From Kribbella pratensis (GTDB lineage Bacteria; Actinomycetota; Actinomycetes; Propionibacteriales; Kribbellaceae): DNA of 64,000 bases. Below are positions 16,992 through 25,911 of this stretch, piece after piece. Each line of letters begins with the position of its first letter. The stretch's first letter is position 1. Where the stretch lies: positions 2,859,473-2,923,472 of the forward strand of contig NZ_SODP01000001.1 of NCBI RefSeq assembly GCF_004365355.1, given 5' to 3'. Below the pieces are notes generated by a model. The model did no database searches, was not told where the DNA came from, and worked only from the letters and a program-made list of their open reading frames with translations. The translations under genes and the position numbers were made by a program.

Positions 16992-17061
16992 CTACAGGAT
17001 CGGCGCTTCAGGATCGGGGCTACAGGATCGGCGCTTCAGGATCGGGGCTACAGGACCGGGG
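16992..17061. repeat. 28-bp tandem repeat, 2.5 copies
   Basis: Two exact 28-bp units (16992-17019, 17020-17047) begin with CTACAGGATCGGCGCTTC; a third, partial and slightly diverged copy (17048-17061) is the stop codon and last codons of the ABC ATPase gene. Each unit is itself two similar 14-bp halves. The array lies between two convergent genes. It appears to come from duplication of the gene's terminal codons. Confidence 0.85.
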
Positions 17062-17935
17062 CCTCCGGCTTGGTGGTGTCGGCGGGAGTGTTGTCGTCCA
17101 GGCGTTCGAGTTCGTCGACCTGGATGCGGGTGGTCCAGCGTTGGTCGGGGTCGGGGGACGGGATCGAGTCGAGCAGGAGTTTCGTGTACGGGTGGGTCGG
17201 CTCGTGCATGACCGTGGCGACCGGGCCGCGTTCGACGATCTGGCCCTTGGTGATGACCATGACCTCGCCGCCCAGGTAGTACACCGTCGACAGGTCGTGG
17301 GTGATGAACAGCGTGGTCATGCCGTGTTCGCGCTGGAAGTCGAGCAGGATGTCCAGGAAGTGCTTGCGGACCTGGGCATCCAGCATCGACACTGGCTCGT
17401 CGGCGATGATGAACGACGGGCGGAGCATGTGGACCCGGGCCAGCATGATGCGCTGGCGCTGCCCACCGGACAGCTGGTGCGGGTACCGCCCGAGGACGTT
17501 CTCCGGCTCCAGCCGGACCGCCTGCAGCGACTCTTCGATCAGCTTCAGCCCTGCCTCGCGGGTCGAGGCCAGCTTGAACTTCTTCACCGCCTTCCACAGC
17601 ACGCGATCCACCCGGTAGAACGGGTTGAAGATCGCGTACGGGTCCTGGAACACCGGTTGCACGTCGCGCCGGTAGGCGTCGTACTCCGACCGGCTCAGCT
17701 TGAAGATGTCCTTGCCGCCGTACAGCACCGAGCCGGCGGTCGGCTTCTGCAGGCCGAGCACGTTGCGGGCGATCGTGCTCTTGCCGCTGCCGCTCTGACC
17801 CACCAGGCTGACGATCTGCGGCGGCGACGCGAGCAGCTTGAAGCTGACGTCATCGACCGCGGTCACGTAGCCGTCGGCGACCCCACGGGCATGGAACCGT
17901 TGCTGTACGCCACGAAGTTCGAGCTCGGACTTCAC
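17048..17935 (-). CDS. Opp/Dpp-type ABC transporter ATP-binding protein (OppF/DppF position)
   Basis: 295 residues. Walker A GQSGSGKST, Q-loop VFQDPYAIFNP, signature LSGGQRQRIMLARV, Walker B FIIADEPVSMLD and H-loop ITHDLS are all intact. The C-terminal oligopeptide-transporter extension (EPTHPYTKLLLDSIPSPD) is present. It energises import by the permeases encoded upstream. It overlaps the other ATPase by 4 bp. The last residues (EAPVL) and stop correspond to a unit of the adjacent 28-bp tandem repeat, so the reading frame once may have ended differently. Confidence 0.93.
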   Translation of the reverse strand: MKSELELRGVQQRFHARGVADGYVTAVDDVSFKLLASPPQIVSLVGQSGSGKSTIARNVLGLQKPTAGSVLYGGKDIFKLSRSEYDAYRRDVQPVFQDPYAIFNPFYRVDRVLWKAVKKFKLASTREAGLKLIEESLQAVRLEPENVLGRYPHQLSGGQRQRIMLARVHMLRPSFIIADEPVSMLDAQVRKHFLDILLDFQREHGMTTLFITHDLSTVYYLGGEVMVITKGQIVERGPVATVMHEPTHPYTKLLLDSIPSPDPDQRWTTRIQVDELERLDDNTPADTTKPEAPVL

Positions 17936-18741
17936 GATGCCTTCCTTCCCAAGCGCGGGATGGACTCGATCAGCTGCCGGGTGTAGGGATCCTGTGGATC
18001 CTTGAACACCTGGCGTACGTCGCCGACCTCGACCAGCCTGCCCTCGTACATCACCGCGACCCGGTCGGCCAGCTGGGCGTGCACACCCATGTCGTGCGAG
18101 ATCACCATCAGCGTCACACCGAAGTCGGTGCGCAGATCCGCAAGCGACTGCAGGATCACCCGCTGGATTGTCACGTCGAGCGCAGTGGTCGGCTCGTCCG
18201 CGATCACCAGGTCAGGCTCGAGTGCGACCGCTATCGCCATCAGCACCCGCTGCTTCATCCCGCCGGACAACTCGTGCGGGTACATCCGGCCCACCCGCGG
18301 CTCGAGACCGACCTGGCCGAGCAGCCGCGGAATCAGCTCGCCGAGCGAATCCCTGCGTGCCGGTGCATGTTCGAGGATCACGTCCTTGAACTGCTCCTCC
18401 ACCCGCATCACCGGGTTGAGCGAGCTCATCGAACCCTGCGGAAGATACGAAAGCGCGCTCCACCGCAGTACCCGCAGCTCTTCGCCGTGCACCTTCAGCA
18501 GGTCCACCGGCGACCGGCCCGCGGGGTGGAACATGACCGAACCGCCGGTCACCTTGCCCGGCGCCTTCAGGAGCCGCAGCAGTGCGACCGCGAGCGTGCT
18601 CTTGCCACTGCCCGACTCCCCCGCGATCCCTAGGATCTCGCCGCGGTGTACGTCGAGGTCGATGCCGCGGACAGCCTGCACGTCGCCGCGGTTGGTCGAG
18701 TAGACGACCTCGAGTCCCTTGACCTCGAGAACGTTATTCAC
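17932..18741 (-). CDS. Opp/Dpp-type ABC transporter ATP-binding protein (OppD/DppD position)
   Basis: 269 residues. Walker A GESGSGKST, signature LSGGMKQRVLMAIA, Walker B LVIADEPTTALD and switch His in VISHDMGV are complete, followed by the family's PYTRQLIESIP extension. It forms the ATPase heterodimer with the next gene product. It overlaps the DppC-type permease by 8 bp at its start and the second ATPase by 4 bp at its end, so the whole set is translationally coupled. Confidence 0.93.
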   Translation of the reverse strand: MNNVLEVKGLEVVYSTNRGDVQAVRGIDLDVHRGEILGIAGESGSGKSTLAVALLRLLKAPGKVTGGSVMFHPAGRSPVDLLKVHGEELRVLRWSALSYLPQGSMSSLNPVMRVEEQFKDVILEHAPARRDSLGELIPRLLGQVGLEPRVGRMYPHELSGGMKQRVLMAIAVALEPDLVIADEPTTALDVTIQRVILQSLADLRTDFGVTLMVISHDMGVHAQLADRVAVMYEGRLVEVGDVRQVFKDPQDPYTRQLIESIPRLGRKAS

Positions 18742-19618
18742 CGGCCACTCCCCTCAGTCGCGGGTTGTAGACCTCTTCGAGGCCGATATTCACCATGTTC
18801 AGCGCCGCGAACAGCAACGTCAGCAGGGCGATCGGTACGACGAACATCGGCCAGGCGCCCAGTGTCAGCGCGCCGGTGCCGATCGCGTTGAAGATGATCT
18901 GGCCCAGGTCGATCACGCCGCCCGGCCCGAGGCCGATGATCTCCAGACCGACCAGGCCGAAGATCGCGCCCAGCGCCGACGACGCGAAACCGACGCCGAT
19001 GAACGGCAGCAGGTTCGGCAGCAGCTCGGTCACGATGATCTCGATGTCCCGCGCCTTACTGACCCGGGCGAGATCGACATACGGCCGCGTTCTCAGCGAG
19101 AGCACCTGCGAACGGATCGTCTTAGCGGCGAACGGCCAGGAGAAGATCGAGATCATCACGCCGACCTGGAACAGACTGACGTTCTTCGCGTACGCCGACA
19201 GCGCGATCAGTAGCGGGAACGTCGGGATGACCAGCAGGATCCCGGTGAACGTGGAGAGCACGTTGTCGATCCAGCCGCCCTTGTACCCGGCGACGAACGC
19301 GACGATGACACCGACGACGGTCGAGATCACGCCGGCGATCGCGCCGATCTGCAGCGAGACCGCGAGCGCCTTCACCACCATCGCGAACACGTCCCGGCCG
19401 AACTGGTCGGTGCCGAGCAGATGCTGTGGCCCGGGCACCTGCCACTTGTCGTACGCCGCGAGCTCGATCGGGTCCTGTCCACCGCCGACCGCCTTGACGA
19501 TCAACGGGCTGAACAGCGCGACCAGCACGAGCAGAGCCAGGATGACGAGGCCGGTCGCCAGGCGCCGGCTGTTGCGGATCGTCCGCAGTACCGCGGTCAG
19601 AAGTCTCATCGTCATCAC
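18734..19618 (-). CDS. Opp/Dpp-type ABC transporter permease (OppC/DppC position)
   Basis: 294 residues, six membrane helices. The N-terminal helix (GLVILALLVLVALFSPLIV) is followed by a periplasmic-side loop with HLLGTDQFGRDVFAMVV, the typical DppC segment, and then the binding-protein-dependent transport domain; the EAA-like loop (RVSKARDIEIIVTELLPNLLP) docks the ATPases. It overlaps the DppB-type permease by 4 bp. Confidence 0.93.
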   Translation of the reverse strand: MMTMRLLTAVLRTIRNSRRLATGLVILALLVLVALFSPLIVKAVGGGQDPIELAAYDKWQVPGPQHLLGTDQFGRDVFAMVVKALAVSLQIGAIAGVISTVVGVIVAFVAGYKGGWIDNVLSTFTGILLVIPTFPLLIALSAYAKNVSLFQVGVMISIFSWPFAAKTIRSQVLSLRTRPYVDLARVSKARDIEIIVTELLPNLLPFIGVGFASSALGAIFGLVGLEIIGLGPGGVIDLGQIIFNAIGTGALTLGAWPMFVVPIALLTLLFAALNMVNIGLEEVYNPRLRGVAGE

Positions 19619-20709
19619 TTCCAGTACTTGACCCGCGGGTCAAGCAGCGGGAGCAGGAGATCGAGGAGCAGGACGGCGGTCAGCACCGAGAAGATCGCGA
19701 TATCGGTGACGCCGAGGATCGTGTTGAAGTCGAGCTGCTGGATCGCCGTGACCAGCGTCGTGCCGAGCCCCGGATAGCTGAACAGCTGCTCGACCAGGAC
19801 GTTGCCGTTGAAGATGAAGCCCAGCGAGATACCGAACGCGGTGATCTGCGGCAGGTAGCAGTTCCGCAGCGCGTACCGGGTCAGGATCCGCGAGTTCTTC
19901 AGCCCCTTGGCCTCGGCATACACCAGGTAGTCCTCGCCGAGGATCGGGATCATCAGCATCCGGGTGGACAGGATCCAGCTGAACGTCCCGATGATCACGA
20001 TCGACAGGCCGGGCAGCAACCCGTACTTCAGCACGCTGCCGATGAAGGCAAAGCTGATCCCTGGATTGATGTTGGAGTCGTACGCCGATCTCGCAGGCAA
20101 CAGTCCCATCGAGTACGCGAAGACGTACACCAGGATCAGCGCGACGAAGAAGTAAGGCACGTGCGACAGCGCGATCGACAGGTTGGTGGCGATCGCGGAG
20201 CCGAGCTTGCCGCGCCGCCAGCCGGCGATCGCGCCGATGACGACCCCGAGGATCCACGCCATCACGGCGGAGATGCCGAGCAAACCGATTGTCCAGGGCA
20301 ACGATCGCAGGATCACCGTCTGGGCCGGCGTCGGGTAGTTGATCAGGCTCGGCCCGAGATCGCCGTGCAGGATCAGCTTCTGCATGTAGACCAGGTACTG
20401 CGTCAGCAGGTTCCCGTCCAGGCCGAACTCGTGCTTGTAGCGGGCGATGATCTCGGCGCTCGCCTGCGCGTTGTAGATGTAGTTCTGCTGCAGAGTCTGG
20501 ATCAGGGTCTGGATCGGGTCGCCCGGCATCAGCCGGAAGAAGAAGAACGCGATGGTCAGCGCGCCCCACAACTCGATCAGGTACAGCCCGAACCGGCGGA
20601 TCGCGTACGCCGCCAGCGGATGCCGCGACAGCCAGGCCCGCACCCCCGAGACGGGTGCGGAGTCCTGGCTCTTGTCGACAGCGACCGCGGGCGGGGCTTC
20701 CGCCGTCAC
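19615..20709 (-). CDS. Opp/Dpp-type ABC transporter permease (OppB/DppB position)
   Basis: 364 residues from GTG 20709, which overlaps the stop of the binding-protein gene (GTGA). The first helix RRFGLYLIELWGALTIAFFFF begins the classic DppB N-terminus with RLMPGDP, followed by the long external loop and five further helices. The EAA-like loop is YAEAKGLKNSRILTRYALRN. The N-terminal 30 residues are a polar Ala/Pro-rich extension. It pairs with the DppC-type permease. Confidence 0.92.
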   Translation of the reverse strand: MTAEAPPAVAVDKSQDSAPVSGVRAWLSRHPLAAYAIRRFGLYLIELWGALTIAFFFFRLMPGDPIQTLIQTLQQNYIYNAQASAEIIARYKHEFGLDGNLLTQYLVYMQKLILHGDLGPSLINYPTPAQTVILRSLPWTIGLLGISAVMAWILGVVIGAIAGWRRGKLGSAIATNLSIALSHVPYFFVALILVYVFAYSMGLLPARSAYDSNINPGISFAFIGSVLKYGLLPGLSIVIIGTFSWILSTRMLMIPILGEDYLVYAEAKGLKNSRILTRYALRNCYLPQITAFGISLGFIFNGNVLVEQLFSYPGLGTTLVTAIQQLDFNTILGVTDIAIFSVLTAVLLLDLLLPLLDPRVKYWK

Positions 20710-22547
20710 GCCGGTCCCTTCTGCCCGGTGGGCTCGATCTTGCCCAGCACGAAGATGAAGTGCTGCCACCAGTTCAACGGGACCTCGTACAGGTCGTCGT
20801 CGGTCGGCCAGCCCTTCCAGAACGTCGTGTTGAAGTACGACGGGTAACCGGTCTGGATCACCGACAGCATCGGCAGGTCCTGGAAGTAGATCTCCAGCGC
20901 CTGGTCCAGCAGCGGCTTCGCCTCGGGGCTCTCCGGGTCGAGCGTGGCGAGCTTCTTCGAGATCTCGTCGAACTTCGGGTTGCGGTACCGCAGCTTGTTC
21001 TTGCCGGCCGCGTTCTTGCCGACCGGCTGGTACTTGTCGCTGGTCCAGTCCGAGTACAGCTGCTCGGGGTCGATCGCGATGCCGGCCCAGCTGGAGTCGA
21101 TGTCGTACTCGCCGCGCTGGAACTTCTCGTCGTGCACGTTGCCGGCCAGGCTTCGTAGGGTGGCCGGTACGCCGACCTTGGCCAGCTCGGTCTTCAGCAC
21201 GTTCGCGATCGCGTACTCGCCGCCGTCGACCGGCGAGGGCGTGATGATCTCGAGGTTGATCTCCTTGCCCTTGTACATCCGCTTGCCGGCGCCGTTCTTC
21301 GGCGCGATCTCGTCGAGCAGCTGCGTTGCCTTGTCCGGGTTGAACTCGAACTTGTACTTGTTCGCGAGCTCGTCGTTCTTCCACTTGTCGTTGGTCGGGT
21401 AGTCCGCCCACGGGTACTGCGCCGGCGGCACCGGGACCGGCCAGATCGACTTGCCGATCTTCTCCCGGTCGAGGCAGTAGTTGATCGCCCACCGCATCTT
21501 CGGCTCCGAGATGACACCGCGGGACGGGTCGCAGTTCAGCCACATCACCCGCGGGTTCGGGTCGTGGAACTGCGTCGTCACCAGCGCCGGGTAGCCGGTG
21601 TTGCGCAGCTGCTTGGCGTGCGGCTCGTCCACCGAGCCGACGTCGAACTCCGCACGCTCGAACGCCAGCGACGCCTGGTCGAGCTGCTTCGAGGTGCTCT
21701 GGTAGACGACGTACTGGGGCTTGACGTCGAGTTTGTCCTTGTTCCAGTAGTTCGGGTCCTTCTCCCAGACGAACATCTTCTGGTTCCGGATCGCCTGCTT
21801 CAGCTTGTACGGACCGCTGTGCACCGGCGGGTTGTCCTTGAACTTCGTCGGGTCCTGCGACTTCCAGATGTGCTCGGGCATGATCCCGAGCGGCGGACCC
21901 GCGATCGCGGAGATGAAGTTGTAGTGGAACCGCGGACCCGGCTTCAGCATCTTGACCACCGCGGTCTGGGGATCCGGAACCTCGATGTCCTTGACGAACT
22001 CCTTCAGCTCACCGCCGCCGCCGAACAGGTCGGGCCGGTCCTTCAGGAGCATGATCGTGAACTTGAAGTCGGCCGCCCCCAGCGGCTTCCCGTCGTTCCA
22101 GTGCGCCTTCGGGTCGAACTTGAAGGTGACCTCGGTGTGGTCGTCGTTGTACTTGTACTCGGTCGCCAGCCAGGGACGCATCTCGCCGGTGGCGAAGCTC
22201 AGGTAGAACAACGGCTCGGTGCTCAGCTCCACGCCGGCGCCCGAGGGTGAGCCGTTCGGGATCATGCCGTTGAAGCTGTCGAAGACGGTGTACTCGACCT
22301 GGCCGACGATCACCGACTGGTCCCGCGGGACCGGGATGTTGGCCTTGCCGATCTGGATCGACTTGGTCGCGACCGGCTTGTTGTTGTTGGCGGGCTTGTC
22401 GGAGTACGAGCCGCCGCCGCCGGAGCAGGCGGCGAGGAAGGCGGTCATCGCCGCCGCGGCACCTCCGCCGAGCATGCTTCGCCGACTCAGCTGATAGCGG
22501 ACGACATCTTGGACGTCTTCGAACTGTGGGCGCGGTGCTTCGTTCAT
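20706..22547 (-). CDS. ABC transporter substrate-binding lipoprotein, SBP_bac_5 (Opp/Dpp) family
   Basis: 613 residues. ATG 22547 is preferred over the in-frame GTG at 22559, because GGAGG (22559-22563) would directly abut the latter. The signal has a twin-arginine (LSRRSMLGG) and a lipobox (FLAACSGG), so it is probably Tat-exported and lipid-anchored. The mature part follows the SBP_bac_5 layout: a segment around YKYNDDHTEVTFKFDPKAHWNDGKPLGAADF split by variable loops, and MRWAINYCLDREKIG. Members bind peptides, but many actinobacterial ones bind oligosaccharides. LacI-like operators at the promoter favour a sugar ligand. First gene of the five-gene operon. Confidence 0.9.
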   Translation of the reverse strand: MNEAPRPQFEDVQDVVRYQLSRRSMLGGGAAAAMTAFLAACSGGGGSYSDKPANNNKPVATKSIQIGKANIPVPRDQSVIVGQVEYTVFDSFNGMIPNGSPSGAGVELSTEPLFYLSFATGEMRPWLATEYKYNDDHTEVTFKFDPKAHWNDGKPLGAADFKFTIMLLKDRPDLFGGGGELKEFVKDIEVPDPQTAVVKMLKPGPRFHYNFISAIAGPPLGIMPEHIWKSQDPTKFKDNPPVHSGPYKLKQAIRNQKMFVWEKDPNYWNKDKLDVKPQYVVYQSTSKQLDQASLAFERAEFDVGSVDEPHAKQLRNTGYPALVTTQFHDPNPRVMWLNCDPSRGVISEPKMRWAINYCLDREKIGKSIWPVPVPPAQYPWADYPTNDKWKNDELANKYKFEFNPDKATQLLDEIAPKNGAGKRMYKGKEINLEIITPSPVDGGEYAIANVLKTELAKVGVPATLRSLAGNVHDEKFQRGEYDIDSSWAGIAIDPEQLYSDWTSDKYQPVGKNAAGKNKLRYRNPKFDEISKKLATLDPESPEAKPLLDQALEIYFQDLPMLSVIQTGYPSYFNTTFWKGWPTDDDLYEVPLNWWQHFIFVLGKIEPTGQKGPA

Positions 22548-22610
22548 GACGAAAGTCACCTCCGTTTCCGTTGCGCGGACGAGCTGTTCACCGACCGAGA
22601 GGTGTCACGG

Positions 22611-22639
22611 ACTATAAGTAGCGTTGACAACGTTGGCAA
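22611..22639 (-). promoter_or_regulatory. Promoter of the opp-type ABC operon
   Basis: On the minus strand, TTGCCA (22639-22634) and TATAGT (22616-22611) are separated by exactly 17 bp, a good vegetative sigma promoter. It leaves a leader of about 57 nt before ATG 22547. A LacI-like palindrome covers the -35 and part of the spacer. Confidence 0.65.
22625..22638. promoter_or_regulatory. LacI-type operator overlapping the -35 element
   Basis: TGACAACGTTGGCA is palindromic at 12 of 14 positions around a central CG, as usual for LacI/GalR repressors. Its location on the -35 and spacer would block polymerase. No LacI gene lies in this window. Confidence 0.55.
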
Positions 22640-22701
22640 GAGTTCATTGCCACGTTGAACTCCGGACGTCATATCCGCAGATCAGTCGATATACCAACCT
22701 C

Positions 22702-22715
22702 TGACAACGTTGGTT
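22702..22715. promoter_or_regulatory. Second LacI-type operator upstream
   Basis: TGACAACGTTGGTT shares 12 of 14 bases with the first operator; the centres are 77 bp apart, about seven helical turns. A further CG-centred palindrome GGAAACGCTTCC lies at 22739-22750. Together they suggest repression with looping. Confidence 0.45.
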
Positions 22716-22797
22716 CGCTCTGAGTGACGCCCGGAGGCGGAAACGCTTCCAACGGCGGTCACAGGGCGTGCAGATCCGCCCCCGCGGCCGGTTCCGG

Positions 22798-25700
22798 TCA
22801 GTCGTAGACAGCGTCGACCAGAAGTTCGGTGCTGCGGTCCGGTTCGTTGAGAACCGCACGGATCACATGCCGCCGGTCCCACCGGCCCGCGGACCAGGCC
22901 AGGGCCTTGGCGAGACCGTCGAACGTCGCCGCGTGCGGGGCGCCGTCGGCGTCCACCCACCACGAGACCTCGACGCCGTCGACGGTGAGCTCCTCGTGCT
23001 CCCACCAGGTCGCCGGCACCTCGGGCACCAGCTCGCGGACGATCGGCGGTACGTCGGCCGCCGTACCCTCGCCGCCGATCTTGCCCTCGGCAATCTCTTG
23101 GGCCATCGGTACGTCGAGGAGATCACTCAGGCCGTCGGCCGCGGCGCCCGAGCCGATCACGAACCCGCCGAGGTCGTCCCGCTGCACCCACATCGGACCG
23201 TCGATGACGACGGCCTGATCCGCGTCGATCACCCGGGTCACGCCATCGGCGTCGAGCACACGCGTCTGCTCCGGAGCATCGCCGGGGAACAGCGCGAGCG
23301 TGCCGAGCCGGGTCCACAGGCGGAGGATCGAGGCGGCATCGACCTCGCGTTCGGGGTCGGCCAAACGGTCGAGTACCAGACTGATGCCGTCGGCGTCGAG
23401 GTCGCCGACTTCGCGGACGAGGCCGATCGCCGTACGGATCTCCGGATCGAGGGCGGCGGTCCAGGCAGGCGCCTCGTCGAGGAAGGTCGCGAGCACAGGT
23501 TCGGCTTCGGGGTCCGCACGTCCGGCGAGTGGTTCGCCGTCGTCAAGGAGGACGTGTTCGCGGATCCACCAGGCGGCGTAGGACGGTACGCCGAGCGGCC
23601 GGTCGTCCGGGCCGACGACGCGGATCTGAGTGACGAGCGCCCGGCGGAGATCGGGCTCAGAACCCATGATCTGCAGGGCTTTCGGCCAGTTGTCGTCGGT
23701 GATCCAGTCCAGGTCACGGATCGCCTCGAGCTCGCCGACGGTTGCGCCGTACCGGGAGCCTTCGGGTGCGACGTCGTACGCCCAGTCCTCGATCGCGTCG
23801 AGGTCCTGGACGGCTTCGGGGAGTTGATCGAGGGCGACGTCGGAGGCGGCGACGACGCCGAGGGTCGCGAGCACCCCGACGGCTTCGAGCGCGGGCAGTC
23901 CGTAGCGGTCGAGGACGTCGCTGGCGATGGGTGCGACCTCGTCGGGGTCGAGGATGGCTTGTGCGTCGGAACCCTCGACAACCAAGGCGTTTGCGGGCAC
24001 AAGTTCGCCGTCCGCATCACGGAGTACCAGGTCGTTGAGCCACCAGAGCCCCTCGGCTTGCGCTGGGTCGGCGGCAACCAGGCTGAGTACGGCGTGGGCG
24101 ATCGCGTCGGGGTCGTCGGCCTCGGCGGAGTGCTCGACTGCGGTGCGGACGGCACTGTCCTCGAGGAGCGATCGCGGGGTGGCGGGGATCGCGCCGAGTC
24201 GTTCCAGTGCTGGGTCGACGGCGTCGGGATGCACGACACGTACGCCGTACTCACCGAAGGCTGCCAGGGTGTCGACCGGGATCTCCGGGCCGGGCAGCAG
24301 CAATCCGCGCGCACCCCGCACCAGCCGCCCGTCGGCAAGCGGCACCGGCAGCGTGCCGAGCGACTCCCGAATCAGCGCATCGGTGACCATGGCGCTGAGC
24401 GAGGTATACAGCTTGCGCCACCACTCGGCCGGCTCTTCTCCCCCAAGCTGATCCACTACCTCAGCCAGCTCCAAACGCCTTACCTGCAAGGCATCCAGCG
24501 CCAGTCGATCCTCCCGCCGCGATCTGATCAGGCCCGGCACGATCGGCGCCAGCTTCTCGTTGAACGCGTCGTCCGCCCCCTCCACCACGACGGCGTCCCG
24601 CGGCCGCAGCAGAGACCCGTCCTCCACAGCTCTCAGCAGCGGAGTCGTTGGGAGATGGTTCAGAATCTCCTCGCGCAGCATCCGGTCCAGCGTCCCGGCC
24701 GCGAGCCCGGTCGGGACGAGGTGGAGGACGATGTCGCCCGCCTTGGCTCGCTCACTCAGGAGGCCGGCGAACGCCGCCGCCGCTTCCCGCACAAGCCAAT
24801 CCGTCAACGGACCCTTCGCCACATGGCGCCGAGTGGACTCAAGCGGAAATGTCGCCAACAACAACACACCGAGCGACATCGGCTCGTCAGTAGGCGTCGG
24901 CGCATGAACAACCCCCGGCACCTCCACCGCAGCTTCCGCCACCGCCGCAGCCGTACCCGCGTCTCCCGCCTCCCCCGCCACCGCCACCGCCGCCGCCGCG
25001 TCTCCCGCCTCCCCGGCCGCCGCAGCAGCCGAAGGCTGCGGCGGCGGGTTGCGGGGCAGAGCCCACACGATCGACCAGTTCGGGCGGGAGCGTTCCTCGG
25101 TGGGGCGGTCGGCCAGTAGCTGCTCGCGTTCTGCAGCGTCGAAGGTGCCGAGAGTGCGGTGGATATGCCAGCGTGACTCGACATCTTGGAGGATCCGGTG
25201 GTCGTCGTCGGTCTCGATCTCGATGCGCTGGAGGCCGGGCAGAGCGAGGAGGAGCGCGTCGTCGGCTTCGGCGAGCAGGCGCCGGACCAGCGCGGCAGCC
25301 GCCTCGTCGCGGAGGGGCAGGATGACGGCGGTGTCGTAGTCCGCGGGCGGTTCGCCGTCAGCTTCGAACGGGAGTCGAAGGACCGGCACTTGCCCGTCAC
25401 GTCGCCGTACCTCGGTGTCGAGATCAGCCGCGAGTCCGGCGATCGCAGCCGCGGTGTCGGCCTTCGAGAACCGCACGCCGCCGGTGCGCGACAGCACGAC
25501 CGGTTCGTCGGTCACCGCAAGCACAGCGGAGAAGCCGACTCCGAACCTCCCCACTGAAGGCTCTTCGCGCTTCGCTGATGCCCTCAGGGTCGCCAGCGAC
25601 TCGACGCCGTCCGCAGCCAACGGCGCACCGGTGTTCGCCACGACCAGCGTGTTGTTCTTGAACTCGAAGAGCACCCGGCCTGGTACGCCGGCGCGTGCGG

Positions 25701-25869
25701 CCGCATCGGCGGCGTTCTGGGCCAGTTCGATCACCAGCCGGTCGACGTACCCGCCGAGGGCCAGTTCCTCCTCGGCGTTCGCGTCTTCACGGAAGCGAAC
25801 GGGTGCGGCCGTCCATCCGGCCAGCACCCGCTCGCGAATTCCCGCCGTACCGAACACGTCGTCAGTCAC
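22798..25869 (-). CDS. Sacsin/Hsp90-like N-terminal ATPase protein
   Basis: 1023 residues from GTG 25869. The first 210 residues form a GHKL (Hsp90-type) ATP-binding fold: LVIELAQNAADAAAR (motif with Asn, Mg site), LVVANTGAPLAADGVESL (ATP-lid Asp replaced by Asn-Thr-Gly), and EPSVGRFGVGFSAVLAVTD (Gly-rich). The remaining 800 residues have no recognised motif but repeat a pattern of alpha/beta segments, as in sacsin-related proteins of actinobacteria. A hypervariable Ala/Gly/Val stretch lies at about 280-315, encoded by near-repeats. Likely a chaperone or regulatory ATPase acting in the cytoplasm; client unknown. It is divergent (43 bp) from the GDSL hydrolase. Confidence 0.8.
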   Translation of the reverse strand: MTDDVFGTAGIRERVLAGWTAAPVRFREDANAEEELALGGYVDRLVIELAQNAADAAARAGVPGRVLFEFKNNTLVVANTGAPLAADGVESLATLRASAKREEPSVGRFGVGFSAVLAVTDEPVVLSRTGGVRFSKADTAAAIAGLAADLDTEVRRRDGQVPVLRLPFEADGEPPADYDTAVILPLRDEAAAALVRRLLAEADDALLLALPGLQRIEIETDDDHRILQDVESRWHIHRTLGTFDAAEREQLLADRPTEERSRPNWSIVWALPRNPPPQPSAAAAAGEAGDAAAAVAVAGEAGDAGTAAAVAEAAVEVPGVVHAPTPTDEPMSLGVLLLATFPLESTRRHVAKGPLTDWLVREAAAAFAGLLSERAKAGDIVLHLVPTGLAAGTLDRMLREEILNHLPTTPLLRAVEDGSLLRPRDAVVVEGADDAFNEKLAPIVPGLIRSRREDRLALDALQVRRLELAEVVDQLGGEEPAEWWRKLYTSLSAMVTDALIRESLGTLPVPLADGRLVRGARGLLLPGPEIPVDTLAAFGEYGVRVVHPDAVDPALERLGAIPATPRSLLEDSAVRTAVEHSAEADDPDAIAHAVLSLVAADPAQAEGLWWLNDLVLRDADGELVPANALVVEGSDAQAILDPDEVAPIASDVLDRYGLPALEAVGVLATLGVVAASDVALDQLPEAVQDLDAIEDWAYDVAPEGSRYGATVGELEAIRDLDWITDDNWPKALQIMGSEPDLRRALVTQIRVVGPDDRPLGVPSYAAWWIREHVLLDDGEPLAGRADPEAEPVLATFLDEAPAWTAALDPEIRTAIGLVREVGDLDADGISLVLDRLADPEREVDAASILRLWTRLGTLALFPGDAPEQTRVLDADGVTRVIDADQAVVIDGPMWVQRDDLGGFVIGSGAAADGLSDLLDVPMAQEIAEGKIGGEGTAADVPPIVRELVPEVPATWWEHEELTVDGVEVSWWVDADGAPHAATFDGLAKALAWSAGRWDRRHVIRAVLNEPDRSTELLVDAVYD

Positions 25870-25911
25870 CGAGGCAGTATGTCGTACCTCCGGAAGGACT
25901 ATCGTGGTCCG

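Noticed and set aside
20710..21543. Upstream extension of the DppB-type permease frame
   Set aside because: Overlaps the binding-protein gene in another frame with no membrane or permease character; GTG 20709 gives the standard start.
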